Assembly: GCF_036195325.1 (NCBI RefSeq)
Contig: NZ_CP108101.1
Coordinates: 3,410,001 to 3,474,000, forward strand
DNA: 64,000 nucleotides
Direction: 5' to 3'
Source: Streptomyces sp. NBC_00234
Lineage (GTDB): Bacteria; Actinomycetota; Actinomycetes; Streptomycetales; Streptomycetaceae
The notes beneath the pieces are model-generated. The model searched no databases. It was not told where the DNA came from and saw only the letters and a list, made by a program, of their open reading frames with translations. Position numbers and translations under genes: made by a program. Shown here one piece after another: positions 33,713 through 41,673 of this stretch. Positions within the stretch are counted from its first letter, which is position 1. The number at the start of each line of letters is the position of its first letter.

Positions 33713-34885
33713 CTATGCCCGCAGGCGGGCGCCGTCAAGGCGCCCCGCGCCGCCCACGGGGGCCGCGAAGTGCCGGGCCAGCCTGCGCTGGAACACCAGC
33801 TCGGCCGCCAGATCGCCGGGCTCCGCCGAGAGAGGGGTCTCCACGGGCTCCGGGGGCAGCGCGTCGAGGTCCTTCGCCTCGATCGCCGCCCGGATCTGCG
33901 CCGCCTCGACCGCGGCGGCCAGCTCGTCGTCGGCCAGTCCGGCGTCCGCGCCGTCGCGCCGGAGGGCGCCGGCGAGCGCGGGGTCCATCCAGGGGCGCAG
34001 GGCCCACTGGGCGTCACGGACCTCGATCATCACCCGGTACAGCCGTGCGTTGAGACCCGCGCGGGCCTTCATCGGGATGACCACCTCGGGCGCCCGCGCC
34101 GTCACCGCGCGGTGCAGCGGCCTCAACGCGCGGAAGGCGCGACGGTGTTCGGTCCACTGCCGCACGGCCGTGATGCGCTTGCCGAGATCCGGCAGCGCCC
34201 AGCCCAGGGCCTGCATGACCCCGACCATGACCAGACTGAGCTGAGCCATCGCCTCCCACTGGTCCGACCGCACTCCCAGCGATTCCGTGAATATGCCAAT
34301 GGCGTGGCACGCGGCATAAATGAGACTGAGCGGAAGGGTCAGCGCGATAAGACTCAGACCCCGGCGGAGCCAGACCGATTGCGGAATATGCGCATGACGC
34401 CGACAGGTGATGCCAATACTGGTCTGACCCACCACAAAGGCAATGAGATAGAAGGTCAGGTAGAGCGGGTTCTGCGCCGCGGCCTGCGCACTGAAGTCGG
34501 AGGGCGCCGCCGGACTCACGGGAACGGCGAAGAACAGGGTGGTCATACCCGTAAGCGTCACACCGAGACCGATAAGCGGGAAAATGGCCTTTCGGTAGGC
34601 CGTGACCCTCTCGTGGGAAAGCCGGAGCAGGACGAGCTGCTGACACACCGTCACAAGGATCACGCAGGTCTGGGTGACGAGAGCGGAGAAGTTCTCTATG
34701 CCGACGACGCGGCTCGTCTCCGACCACACCGCCGGGACCGAGACCACGCCGACCACGAACAGCAGGAAGTAGCTCTCCGCCAGGGCCAGCCGGATCGCCG
34801 AATAGCCGGCCCCCAGCACCCGGACCTTCTCGACGAAGGCCACGAGGGCGAGGGCGGCACAGATCAGGCCGAAGGTGGAGCTCAT
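33713..34885 (-). CDS. MAB_1171c-like / DUF6545 multi-TM protein
   Basis: 390 aa. About seven hydrophobic helices in the first 240 residues (from GLICAALALVAFVEKVRVL to LSLVMVGVMQALGWALP), then a cytoplasmic tail of about 140 aa rich in Ala, Leu and Arg (WTEHRRAFRALRPLHRAVTA onward). It fits the group annotated as putative transporters next to ImmA-like genes. The start ATG overlaps the protease stop by 4 bp (ATGA), so the pair is coupled. The helix-coding part (34.28-34.65 kb) is less GC-rich than its neighbours and uses codons such as AGT and ATT, a possible sign of transfer. Function unknown; a membrane sensor or effector is plausible. Confidence 0.8.
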   Translation of the reverse strand: MSSTFGLICAALALVAFVEKVRVLGAGYSAIRLALAESYFLLFVVGVVSVPAVWSETSRVVGIENFSALVTQTCVILVTVCQQLVLLRLSHERVTAYRKAIFPLIGLGVTLTGMTTLFFAVPVSPAAPSDFSAQAAAQNPLYLTFYLIAFVVGQTSIGITCRRHAHIPQSVWLRRGLSLIALTLPLSLIYAACHAIGIFTESLGVRSDQWEAMAQLSLVMVGVMQALGWALPDLGKRITAVRQWTEHRRAFRALRPLHRAVTARAPEVVIPMKARAGLNARLYRVMIEVRDAQWALRPWMDPALAGALRRDGADAGLADDELAAAVEAAQIRAAIEAKDLDALPPEPVETPLSAEPGDLAAELVFQRRLARHFAAPVGGAGRLDGARLRA

Positions 34886-35445
34886 CCCCTGCCCGGCACG
34901 GCCGGGGGCTCCAGTGCCGCGAGGCGCGCGGCCAGCCGCCGGGCCTCCGGCGCCACCGGCCACACCGGGCCGGCCGTCCAGTCGCCGATCCGGCGGCCGA
35001 TCAGCGAGCCGACGAGTTCCGCCTCGATCTCCGCCTCGGACTGCCCGTGCTCGCGGCCCAGCACACGGCGTACCAGGTCAGGACTGAGCGAGGGGAGCAG
35101 CAGCCCGGCGTCCTCCGCCGCCAGCGCGGGCGAGGCGGCGTGGTCGCAGACGATGTGCCCGATCTCGTGGAGGATGACCTGGCGCTGGTGCACGGGGGCG
35201 AGCCGCCGTTCGAAGACGACGTACTCACGACTCTCCGTCGACACCCACAGGCCGTGCGGACTGCCCAGCGGAAGCGTCAGGGAGACCAGCTGCACCGGCC
35301 GGCCACGCATGCGGCCGACATGCTCGCAGAGCTGATCGATCGTCAGGGTGGTGTCGACGGGCAGCCCCAGGGCCCGGACTCGCCGCTCGCAGCGGCGGTC
35401 GCGACCGCTCCTCCCTCGCCACCTGAACAGAACCGGCCACCGCAC
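34882..35445 (-). CDS. ImmA/IrrE-like zinc metallopeptidase
   Basis: 187 aa. A central VILHEIGHIVCDHA gives the HExxH zinc motif with a following acidic region (ELVGSLIGRRIGDW) where the third ligand could lie. FERRLAPVHQRQVILHE resembles the lead-in of the ImmA/IrrE fold. Family members cleave XRE-type repressors. The XRE gene lies upstream and the multi-TM gene is coupled downstream. GTG 35445 (VRWPVLF) follows GAGGTGATC; GTG 35454 is an alternative. Regulation of the trio is unproven. Confidence 0.75.
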   Translation of the reverse strand: MRWPVLFRWRGRSGRDRRCERRVRALGLPVDTTLTIDQLCEHVGRMRGRPVQLVSLTLPLGSPHGLWVSTESREYVVFERRLAPVHQRQVILHEIGHIVCDHAASPALAAEDAGLLLPSLSPDLVRRVLGREHGQSEAEIEAELVGSLIGRRIGDWTAGPVWPVAPEARRLAARLAALEPPAVPGRG

Positions 35446-35797
35446 AGCGATCACCTCGACCCGTCCGCGTGGAAAACGTGTGCCCTCGCGCCGCCGCCGG
35501 AAACCCGAACCGGATTCCGGGACCGCCGAGATCCCTTCGTACACGCATGCCGAAGTTCCACGTGACCTCCAGCCCCCCTGGGGTCGATCAATGCCGACGC
35601 GGAACGCTTCCGGCGGCGGGATCCGCCCACGCTCCACAAAGATCCAAACACGTGTGCCCATGGGCGGTCTAGGGCCACTTCCGGCCACGCCAATGAGGCC
35701 CCTCGACAAGGGGCCGCATGATCAGCGACGCCCTTTCCCCTTTCCGCTGCTCGGCGGAAATTGACCGAATTCGATTTCCCCGGAGGGAACCGGGAAG
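35446..35797. other. 352-bp gap with a terminator
   Basis: Between the XRE gene and the protease gene. It holds a hairpin GGCCCCT-CGACA-AGGGGCC (35697-35715) that fits termination of the XRE transcript, and a palindrome GCCCATGGGC (35656-35665). The promoter of the protease/multi-TM pair must lie here, but no convincing -35/-10 is visible. No coding sequence is supported. Confidence 0.5.
35697..35715 (-). terminator. terminator after the XRE gene
   Basis: Seven-base perfect stem GGCCCCT / AGGGGCC with 5-nt loop, 82 bp after the XRE stop on the minus strand. Confidence 0.5.
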
Positions 35798-36235
35798 TCA
35801 GGCGTCGTTCGGGGGCTGTTCTTCCGACAGCCCCTCCAACTCACGTACGCGTTCGATGACTTCGGCGATCGACTTGAGGCTCTTGACCGAGAGGCCGGCC
35901 GTCCTGAGGGCCACCTTCTGCACCTGCGCGTCCCGCAGGGCCGTGAGCAGTTCGAGGTCCGTGTCCACGGCCGCGGTCACCTGGTCGTCGAAGAAGTAGG
36001 CCGGCGGCACCCCGAAGAACTTGGCCAGTCCTTCGAGGTGGCGAAGTGTGGGGTTGTCGCGCTGCCCCTTGCGGAGCAGCCAGATGTAACTGCCCGAGAT
36101 GGGCGTGCCATCGGCGGTGATGGCGCGCGCCACCTCCTCGGAGCTGTACGGGAGCCGGCCGGCGGGAACCACGTTCGTGAACAGGTGGTCCAGCTTTTCG
36201 GCCAGAGGGTTCTCCGGTCCGTCTGTGCTGTTCAA
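35798..36235 (-). CDS. XRE regulator, EspR-like
   Basis: 145 aa. N-terminal HTH: EEVARAITADGTPISGSYIWLLRKGQRDNPTLRHLEGLAKFFGVPPAYFFDD, matching the EspR layout of an HTH followed by a helical dimerisation domain (LELLTALRDAQVQKVALRTAGLSVKSLKSIAEVIERVRELEG). EspR is a mycobacterial nucleoid-type regulator. The TTG 36235 start follows AAAGGCGG; GTG 36262 in frame would add nine residues. It is divergent from the ccaR-like SARP gene, so it might act on the shared 201-bp region. Upstream of an ImmA-like protease, it is also a candidate substrate. Confidence 0.82.
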   Translation of the reverse strand: MNSTDGPENPLAEKLDHLFTNVVPAGRLPYSSEEVARAITADGTPISGSYIWLLRKGQRDNPTLRHLEGLAKFFGVPPAYFFDDQVTAAVDTDLELLTALRDAQVQKVALRTAGLSVKSLKSIAEVIERVRELEGLSEEQPPNDA

Positions 36236-36272
36236 AGTTGCACCGCCTTTCGTGCGGATCACCGTACCCTCG

Positions 36273-36366
36273 ACTCATGTTGACGTCGACGGCGGGGTAC
36301 ATCCACCCTCGTTGACGACACCAATCCACGCGGGTAGCATCGCGGCTTGATCGTCAACTCATGTTG
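36273..36366. repeat. two copies of ACTCATGTTG in the XRE/ccaR gap
   Basis: The 10-mer occurs at 36273-36282 and 36357-36366 in the same orientation, 84 bp apart. TTGACG and its inverse CGTCAA recur between them. They flank the ccaR promoter and could be binding sites of the XRE protein. Confidence 0.5.
36312..36340 (+). promoter_or_regulatory. promoter of the ccaR-like gene
   Basis: TTGACG (36312-36317), 17-bp spacer, TAGCAT (36335-36340): a near-consensus vegetative promoter about 95 bp before the ccaR start, pointing right. A good promoter for a regulator gene whose relative in S. flavogriseus was reported as expressed. Confidence 0.7.
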
Positions 36367-36436
36367 GATAGGGGCACATTCACTTCTACGTCAGTCGATA
36401 CACAGCCGAACGCATCATCGCGAAGGGGGAAGCTTC

Positions 36437-37276
36437 ATGAGCGCCGTGCAGCGATTGACGGTCCAGCTCCTCGGTCCTGTGACCTTGCTGAACGCAAGCG
36501 TACCCATCCTGATCCAGGGGCAACGGCAGCTCAGATTCCTGACCTCGCTCGCCCTCAGGCCCGGACAGTTCGTCACCAAGGAAGCGATCATCCAGGACTC
36601 GTGGGACAGCGAGCCGCCGCGCACGGTGTCGGGGCAGCTCCAGACCTCGGCATGGAAGATACGGGCGGCCCTGCGGGAAGCGGGCCTCCCGAAGGACGTC
36701 CTCACCTCCAACCACCTCGGCTACCAACTGCACGTCCCCGTCGAGCGCATCGACCTGTTCCTCTTCCGGGACGCACTCCGCGACGTCCGCGCCCTGTGCA
36801 CGCGCGGCGAGTACGACGCGGCCGTCGTCAAGCTCGACGCCTGTCTCTCGATGTGGAAGGGCACCGCCCTCGCCGACATCGCCTCCGGCCGGCTGCGCCT
36901 CCAGGCCGAGGGACTCGACCGGGAGCGCGCCGCCGCGATCGAACTGCGCACCCAGATCGACATCGAGATGGAGCGGTACGACGAGGCGATCGGGCAGCTG
37001 TCGGAACTCCTGGACCAGGACCCGCTGCGCGAGGACCTCTACGTCTGGCTGATGAAGGCGTACTACGGGGCGGGCCGCCCGGCGGACGCCATCCAGGTCT
37101 TCCACCGGGCCAAGGAGATGCTGCGCGAGCAGATCGGCATCAGTCCGGGCGTCAAGCTCAAGGACGCGCTCCAGGCCGTACTGCACCAGGACGAGTACTT
37201 CCTGACGAGCGCCTCCGCGTTCTCCCGGACTCCGAAAGCCTCGGCGACACACCTCCGTTCGGCCATGTCCGCATAG
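36437..37276 (+). CDS. ccaR: CcaR-like SARP regulator
   Basis: 279 aa. OmpR-like DNA-binding domain (RLTVQLLGPVTLLNASVPILIQGQRQLRFLTSLALRPGQFVTKEAIIQDSW) followed by the BTAD domain (DLYVWLMKAYYGAGRPADAIQVFHRAKEMLREQIG). Length and layout fit the SARPs; CcaR of S. clavuligerus activates clavulanic acid and cephamycin genes. Position beside oat2 supports the name. I see no TTA codon. Start ATG 36437 has GAAGGGGGAAGC upstream. SARPs bind direct repeats; the 20-bp-phased repeats in this cluster are candidate targets. Not tested against other SARPs, so the orthology is strong inference. Confidence 0.8.
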   Translation: MSAVQRLTVQLLGPVTLLNASVPILIQGQRQLRFLTSLALRPGQFVTKEAIIQDSWDSEPPRTVSGQLQTSAWKIRAALREAGLPKDVLTSNHLGYQLHVPVERIDLFLFRDALRDVRALCTRGEYDAAVVKLDACLSMWKGTALADIASGRLRLQAEGLDRERAAAIELRTQIDIEMERYDEAIGQLSELLDQDPLREDLYVWLMKAYYGAGRPADAIQVFHRAKEMLREQIGISPGVKLKDALQAVLHQDEYFLTSASAFSRTPKASATHLRSAMSA

Positions 37277-37387
37277 AAGATGTGAGGGAACGGGCTTGAC
37301 TGAGCGGTGGCACCGGGACGGCGGGCAACCGCCGGCCCGGCCATGAGCGCGTACGGCCACCTCATGAAGAGAAAAGGGACACCAGCA

Positions 37388-38548
37388 GTGACCACACCCC
37401 AGGGCTTTCTGGTCCACACGGCTCCGGCCGGACTCTCCGACGACGGCCGCGACGACTTCACCGTCCTGGTCTCCACCGTGCCCGCCGTCTCCGCCGCGGT
37501 GTTCACCAAGTCGCGGTTCGCCGGACCCAGCGTGGTCCTGTGCCGGGACGAGACCAGGCTCGCCGCCGCTCGCGGTGTGGTCGTCCTGGCCCGCAACGCC
37601 AACGTGGCGACGGGCGCCGAGGGGGACCGCAACGCGCGCGAGGTCCGGCGCCGGACCGCCGCCATCGCCGGACTGCCGGAGGACGAGCTGCTGATCGCCT
37701 CGACCGGAGTCATCGGCAAGCAGTACCCGATGGAGGACATCCGCGCGCACCTCGACTCGCTCGCCTGGCCGCCGGAGGACCGCGGCCTGGAGCGGGCGGC
37801 CGAGGCCATCATGACGACGGACACCCACCCCAAGCTCGTCAGCGCGCGCTGCGGCGCCGCGACGGTCACCGGGATCGCGAAGGGGGTGGGGATGCTGGAG
37901 CCGGACATGGCCACGCTGCTCACGTTCTTCGCCACCGACGCGGAGCTGCCGCAGCCGCTGCTGGAGCAGATCTTCCGCCGGGTCATGGACGTCACGTTCA
38001 ACGCGGTGTCCATCGACACCGACACCTCCACCAGCGACACCGCGGCGGTGTTCGCCAACGGGCTCGCGGGCCCCGTGGACGCGGCGGAGTTCGAATCCGC
38101 GCTGCACGAGGTGGCGCTGGCGCTGGTCCGGATGATCGCCAAGGACGGCGAGGGCGCCGGCAAGCTCATCGAGATCCGGGTCACCGGCGCACGGGACACC
38201 GCACAGGCCAAGCGGGTGGGCAAGACCGTGGTCAACTCGCCGCTCGTCAAGACGGCCGTGCACGGCAGCGACCCCAACTGGGGCCGCGTCGCCATGGCCA
38301 TCGGCAAGTGCCAGGACGACACCGACATCGTCCCCGAGAAGGTCTCCATCGGCTTCGGCGGCACCGACGTCTACCCGGCGGGCAGCGCGGAGGACGACAC
38401 CCTGGTGCGCAAGCAGATCGCCGACCACCTGCGCGGCGACGAGGTGCTGATCAGCATCGGACTGGGCATCGGCCAGGGCGAGTTCACCGTGTACGGATGC
38501 GACCTCACCCCCGGATACGTACGCCTCAACTCCGAGTACACGACCTGA
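37388..38548 (+). CDS. oat2: OAT2, ornithine acetyltransferase of the clavulanic acid cluster
   Basis: 386 aa ArgJ-fold enzyme. The self-cleavage site is in KGVGMLEPDMATLLTFF, where Thr176 is the expected nucleophile (Thr181 in S. clavuligerus, offset by the shorter N-terminus). VNSPLVKTAVHGSDPNWGRV and VYGCDLTPGYVRLNSEYTT are also close to OAT2. ArgJ-type enzymes transfer acetyl from N-acetylornithine to glutamate. The role in clavulanate formation is not settled. GTG 37388 follows AAAGGG; ATG 37364 is possible. No argC/B/D neighbours, so this is not the primary-metabolism argJ. It is about 18 kb from ceaS2, unlike in S. clavuligerus. Confidence 0.9.
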   Translation: MTTPQGFLVHTAPAGLSDDGRDDFTVLVSTVPAVSAAVFTKSRFAGPSVVLCRDETRLAAARGVVVLARNANVATGAEGDRNAREVRRRTAAIAGLPEDELLIASTGVIGKQYPMEDIRAHLDSLAWPPEDRGLERAAEAIMTTDTHPKLVSARCGAATVTGIAKGVGMLEPDMATLLTFFATDAELPQPLLEQIFRRVMDVTFNAVSIDTDTSTSDTAAVFANGLAGPVDAAEFESALHEVALALVRMIAKDGEGAGKLIEIRVTGARDTAQAKRVGKTVVNSPLVKTAVHGSDPNWGRVAMAIGKCQDDTDIVPEKVSIGFGGTDVYPAGSAEDDTLVRKQIADHLRGDEVLISIGLGIGQGEFTVYGCDLTPGYVRLNSEYTT

Positions 38549-38573
38549 CCCGCACGTCCGCCCGACTCCACGG

Positions 38574-38604
38574 TGCCCCGCGACCCGGTACGGGCCGCGG
38601 GGCA
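38574..38604 (+). terminator. hairpin after oat2
   Basis: TGCCCCGCG / CGCGGGGCA, 9-bp perfect stem around a GACCCGGTACGGGC-type loop that can itself pair, 25 bp after the oat2 stop. Confidence 0.75.
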
Positions 38605-38660
38605 TCGCGCTGCCGGACACGGCGCCACCCCATGGCCTAAAGCCACCGACTCGCCCAGCA

Positions 38661-38698
38661 CCGTATGTACCCTCCTGATCACACTTGGTGACATACGG
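38661..38698 (+). repeat. inverted repeat overlapping the MBL ribosome site
   Basis: CCGTATGT and ACATACGG, perfect 8-bp arms 22 nt apart. The right arm runs into the GGAGG Shine-Dalgarno (38697-38701), so an RNA hairpin could hide it. Confidence 0.45.
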
Positions 38699-38709
38699 AG
38701 GTTTTGCGC

Positions 38710-39738
38710 ATGCTGCGGATGCGGCGATCAGTGCTCCAGAGGATGCTCGCGGTCGGCAGCGCCGGCTTACTGACGGCCGGGGCCGCCCCGATCCGCCCAG
38801 CGGCGGCTCCGCGGCGGCCGGATCGCGACATCGTCAGCACCCCACTGAGCATGCGCTGGCTCGGGGTGGCCGGCTGGGAGCTCGCCTTCGGTGGCCGCAG
38901 CCTGCTCTTCGACCCGTATCTGAGCCGCATGCCCTACCAGGGCGCGGACGGCGCGCTCGATCCCCGGCTCCCCCTGCGCGTGGACCGGGCGGCGGTGGCG
39001 CAGGTGGCCGCCGAGCAGCTCACGGGAGCTCCCGAGCTCGTCCTCGTCAGTCACGGCCACTTCGACCACATCGCCGACGTACCGCAGCTGCTCGCCCATC
39101 CCCAGTGGCGGCGGCGCCGCATCCGCACCCTGTGCGACGTGACCTCGCGGCATCTGCTCACCGCGCTCGGTACGCCCGCCGAGCGGGTCGCCGACATGAT
39201 CCCCGTACGGGGCGGCGAGTACCTCCAGTTCGACGGCTACACCGTGCAGGTGATCCCGAGCCTGCACAGCCAGGGCGCTGACCACGGCTACTTCGCCCCG
39301 GACTCCCTCACCGCTCCGCTGACGAAGCGGCCCACGACCCTCGGCGAACTGCCCGAGGGCGGGACGCTGATGTACATGGTCAGCTTCGACGGCGGACCCT
39401 CCGTGCTGCTCTCCGGCGCCAGCAACTACATCGCCCGCGAGCTGGAGGGCCTGCGGCCGGACGTCGCCGTGATCAGCATGACCGCGCACTCCGGGGTGTA
39501 CCGCTACCTGGACCGGCTGCTCGACGTGCTCGGCGATCCCCCGCTGATCATCCCCAGTCACCACGACGACATGGTCTCCGACCTCCGGGCCGGCGCCACG
39601 AACTCCCTGTGGACGGCGCCGACCGCGACCGCCGTCACCGCGCTGGGCACGGCCGCCGACGGACGTGCGGCCACGGCCAGCCGGGTGCTGACACCGCAGC
39701 CGCTCGTCCCGATGGACATCACGGCCGAGCTGCGCTGA
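38710..39738 (+). CDS. exported MBL-fold hydrolase
   Basis: 342 aa. A twin-arginine-like leader (MLRMRRSVLQRMLAVGSAGLLTAGAAPIR) should export it. The metallo-beta-lactamase fold starts at MRWLGVAGWELAFGGRSLLFDPYLS and has the zinc motif VLVSHGHFDHIADVP (HxHxDH), then PSLHSQGADHGYF, ISMTAHSGVY and IIPSHHDDM. The pattern is nearer UlaG/NAPE-PLD-like hydrolases than class B beta-lactamases. It lies in the cluster between oat2 and the PBP gene; S. clavuligerus has no such gene there as far as I know. ATG 38710 has GGAGG; TTG 38704 is possible. Role unknown. Confidence 0.85.
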   Translation: MLRMRRSVLQRMLAVGSAGLLTAGAAPIRPAAAPRRPDRDIVSTPLSMRWLGVAGWELAFGGRSLLFDPYLSRMPYQGADGALDPRLPLRVDRAAVAQVAAEQLTGAPELVLVSHGHFDHIADVPQLLAHPQWRRRRIRTLCDVTSRHLLTALGTPAERVADMIPVRGGEYLQFDGYTVQVIPSLHSQGADHGYFAPDSLTAPLTKRPTTLGELPEGGTLMYMVSFDGGPSVLLSGASNYIARELEGLRPDVAVISMTAHSGVYRYLDRLLDVLGDPPLIIPSHHDDMVSDLRAGATNSLWTAPTATAVTALGTAADGRAATASRVLTPQPLVPMDITAELR

Positions 39739-39747
39739 GCCGGGGGC

Positions 39748-41397
39748 TCAGCCCAGGTTCCCCAGGAACTTGGCCGCGATCGGACCCGCGTCCGATCCGC
39801 CCGAACCGCCGTCCTCCAGCAGCACCGACCAGGCGAGGTTGCTCTCGCCCTGGTAGCCGATCATCCAGGCGTGGGTACGCAGCGGGGTGTCGTTGCCGAA
39901 CTCCGCCGTGCCGGTCTTGGCGTGCGGCTCCCCCGCGATGCCCTGGAGCGCCTTGCCCGCGCCCCGGGTGACGGTGGCGCGCATCATCTCGCGGAGCGCG
40001 GACGTCACCCCGGGGTCGAGCCGGTCCGTGGCCTCGTACTTCTTCTTCACCGCGTCCGGAACCAGCACCGGCTGCTTGAACTCGCCGGCCTTCACCGTCG
40101 CCGCGAGCGAGGCCATCACCAGCGGCGAGGCCAGCACCCGGGCCTGGCCGATGGTCGAGGCCGCCTTGTCGTTGACGCCGTTGGCCACCGGCACACTTCC
40201 GTCGTACGTGGTGGCACCGACGTCCCACGAGCCCCCGATACCGAAGGCCCGCGACGTTTCGTTCAGCGCCGCGTTCGAAAGCTTTCCGGCCGAATTGACG
40301 AAGAAGGTATTGCAGGAGTGGGCGAAGGAGTCCCGGAAGGTCGATCCCCCGGGCAGGACGAACTGACCCTGGTTCTCGAACCGCTGGCCGTCCACATACG
40401 CGAACTTCGGGCATTCCGCCACGTCATCGGGGCGCATGCCCTGCTTCAGCAGCGCCGCCGCCGTCACGACTTTGAATGTGGAACCCGGCGGATACTGTCC
40501 GCTCAGTGCGCGATTCTGTCCGCCGGGTTTGTTGGCCGCCGCGAGGATGTTCCCGGTGGAGGGGTCGATCGCGACAATCGCCGCGCTCTTCGTGACCCCT
40601 TCCAGTGCGTCGGCCGCCGCTTCCTGGATCTTCGGATCAATGGTCGTCCGGACCGGCTCGCGTTTCCCTTCGGAGTTCTTCGTGAGCCGCTTCACGACCT
40701 GTCCGGAATTACGGTCGACGACGACCACCGACTTGGCGCCGCCGCCCCCGCCGGAGAGCTGCTTGTCGTAACGGGCCTCCAGCCCGGAGATCCCCTTGCC
40801 GGTCTTCGGGTCGACCGCTCCGACCACGGAGGAGGCACGGAGCTCGTCCCCGTTCGTGTCGAGGACGGAGGCGCGCTCCTGGGACTGGAGGGCCAGCGTC
40901 TGCCCGGCGACCATCTTCGGATGGATCATGGGCGTGTTGAACTCGACCAGCCAGGCGCCGTCCTTCTTCAGGACTTTGGCCCGGGAGTCCCAGGTGTAGT
41001 CCGCGGCACCCGGAATCTTCATCGCCACGTCGAACGGGAATTGAACTTCGCCGGAAGTCTTCTTCTCCCCGTCACCAGGAGTGATCTCCGTCTTCGAGGG
41101 TCCCAGATTCTTCGTGACGGACGTGAGGAGCGATTCCGCATTCGACGGGGTGTCCGTGAACGAAGCAGCAGCCTTCGCGTCGCCCGTCTCCCAGGCGCCG
41201 ATGAACTTCTCCAGCTGGGCCGCGGCCGCGGTGACTTCGGGATCGTCCTCGCCCTCGTCGCCGGCCAGTGCGGTGTATCCCCAGTAACCGACGCCTGACA
41301 CCACCGCCAGCACCAACAGGGCCACCAGCACACGGCTTCCCGTGGATCGCCGCTTTCCGTGCGGGGCAGGACTGTAGTAATCGTTCTGTCGAGCCAT
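39748..41397 (-). CDS. penicillin-binding protein, MecA_N plus transpeptidase
   Basis: 549 aa. One N-terminal membrane segment (VLVALLVLAVVSGVGYWGYTAL), an NTF2-like MecA_N domain (EKFIGAWETGDAKAAASFT), a PBP dimerisation linker and a class B transpeptidase domain. Catalytic motifs: STFK with Ser306, SCN (AHSCNTFF) and KTG (AKTGTAEFG). In S. clavuligerus PBP genes flank the clavulanic acid cluster; resistance to its beta-lactams is a reasonable role. It is divergent from gcaS. It uses A/T third positions more than its neighbours in several stretches. ATG 41397 has only a weak ribosome site. Confidence 0.9.
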   Translation of the reverse strand: MARQNDYYSPAPHGKRRSTGSRVLVALLVLAVVSGVGYWGYTALAGDEGEDDPEVTAAAAQLEKFIGAWETGDAKAAASFTDTPSNAESLLTSVTKNLGPSKTEITPGDGEKKTSGEVQFPFDVAMKIPGAADYTWDSRAKVLKKDGAWLVEFNTPMIHPKMVAGQTLALQSQERASVLDTNGDELRASSVVGAVDPKTGKGISGLEARYDKQLSGGGGGAKSVVVVDRNSGQVVKRLTKNSEGKREPVRTTIDPKIQEAAADALEGVTKSAAIVAIDPSTGNILAAANKPGGQNRALSGQYPPGSTFKVVTAAALLKQGMRPDDVAECPKFAYVDGQRFENQGQFVLPGGSTFRDSFAHSCNTFFVNSAGKLSNAALNETSRAFGIGGSWDVGATTYDGSVPVANGVNDKAASTIGQARVLASPLVMASLAATVKAGEFKQPVLVPDAVKKKYEATDRLDPGVTSALREMMRATVTRGAGKALQGIAGEPHAKTGTAEFGNDTPLRTHAWMIGYQGESNLAWSVLLEDGGSGGSDAGPIAAKFLGNLG

Positions 41398-41549
41398 GCT
41401 CGAACGGTATACGCGGGTTCTCTTTACGTCCTCTCATTGCTGAAAGGTTCCGGCCACCCGCATTCCCGCATCGGCTCCTCCGCCGGATTCGCTCCCTCTT
41501 GTCCCCTCCCTCCCCGGAGAACTTGACCGAGAATCGATCGTCTCCCCCG

Positions 41550-41578
41550 CCTATGCGCTTCGGAGACGGCCTATGCGC
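41550..41578 (+). promoter_or_regulatory. 20-bp-phased direct repeat upstream of gcaS
   Basis: CCTATGCGC - N11 - CCTATGCGC (41550-41558 and 41570-41578), identical copies exactly 20 bp apart, about 95 bp before gcaS. Same arrangement as before oppA1 and cyp. Proposed SARP site. Confidence 0.6.
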
Positions 41579-41673
41579 ACCACAGCCGCTTCATGGCCAT
41601 TGCCGCGGGCGAGCCGTTGAACTGATCCCCATACCCACGCTGTGAGCGACGGCCGACGCATGGAGGCGGTTCG

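Noticed and set aside
36236..36436. ARE-type gamma-butyrolactone receptor box before ccaR
   Set aside because: S. clavuligerus ccaR has such a box, but I see no matching palindrome in this gap.
37388..38548. oat2 as the arginine-pathway argJ
   Set aside because: No argC, argB or argD is adjacent, the gene is next to a SARP and other clavulanate genes, and the protein is closest to OAT2 in remembered sequence.
36386..38620. 744-codon minus-strand frame across ccaR and oat2
   Set aside because: It spans two clearly recognised genes and an intergenic promoter, and has no recognisable domain.
38710..39738. MBL-fold protein as a class B beta-lactamase
   Set aside because: The HxHxDH motif is shared by many hydrolases; the remaining pattern is nearer UlaG/NAPE-PLD types, and class B signatures outside that motif are not evident.
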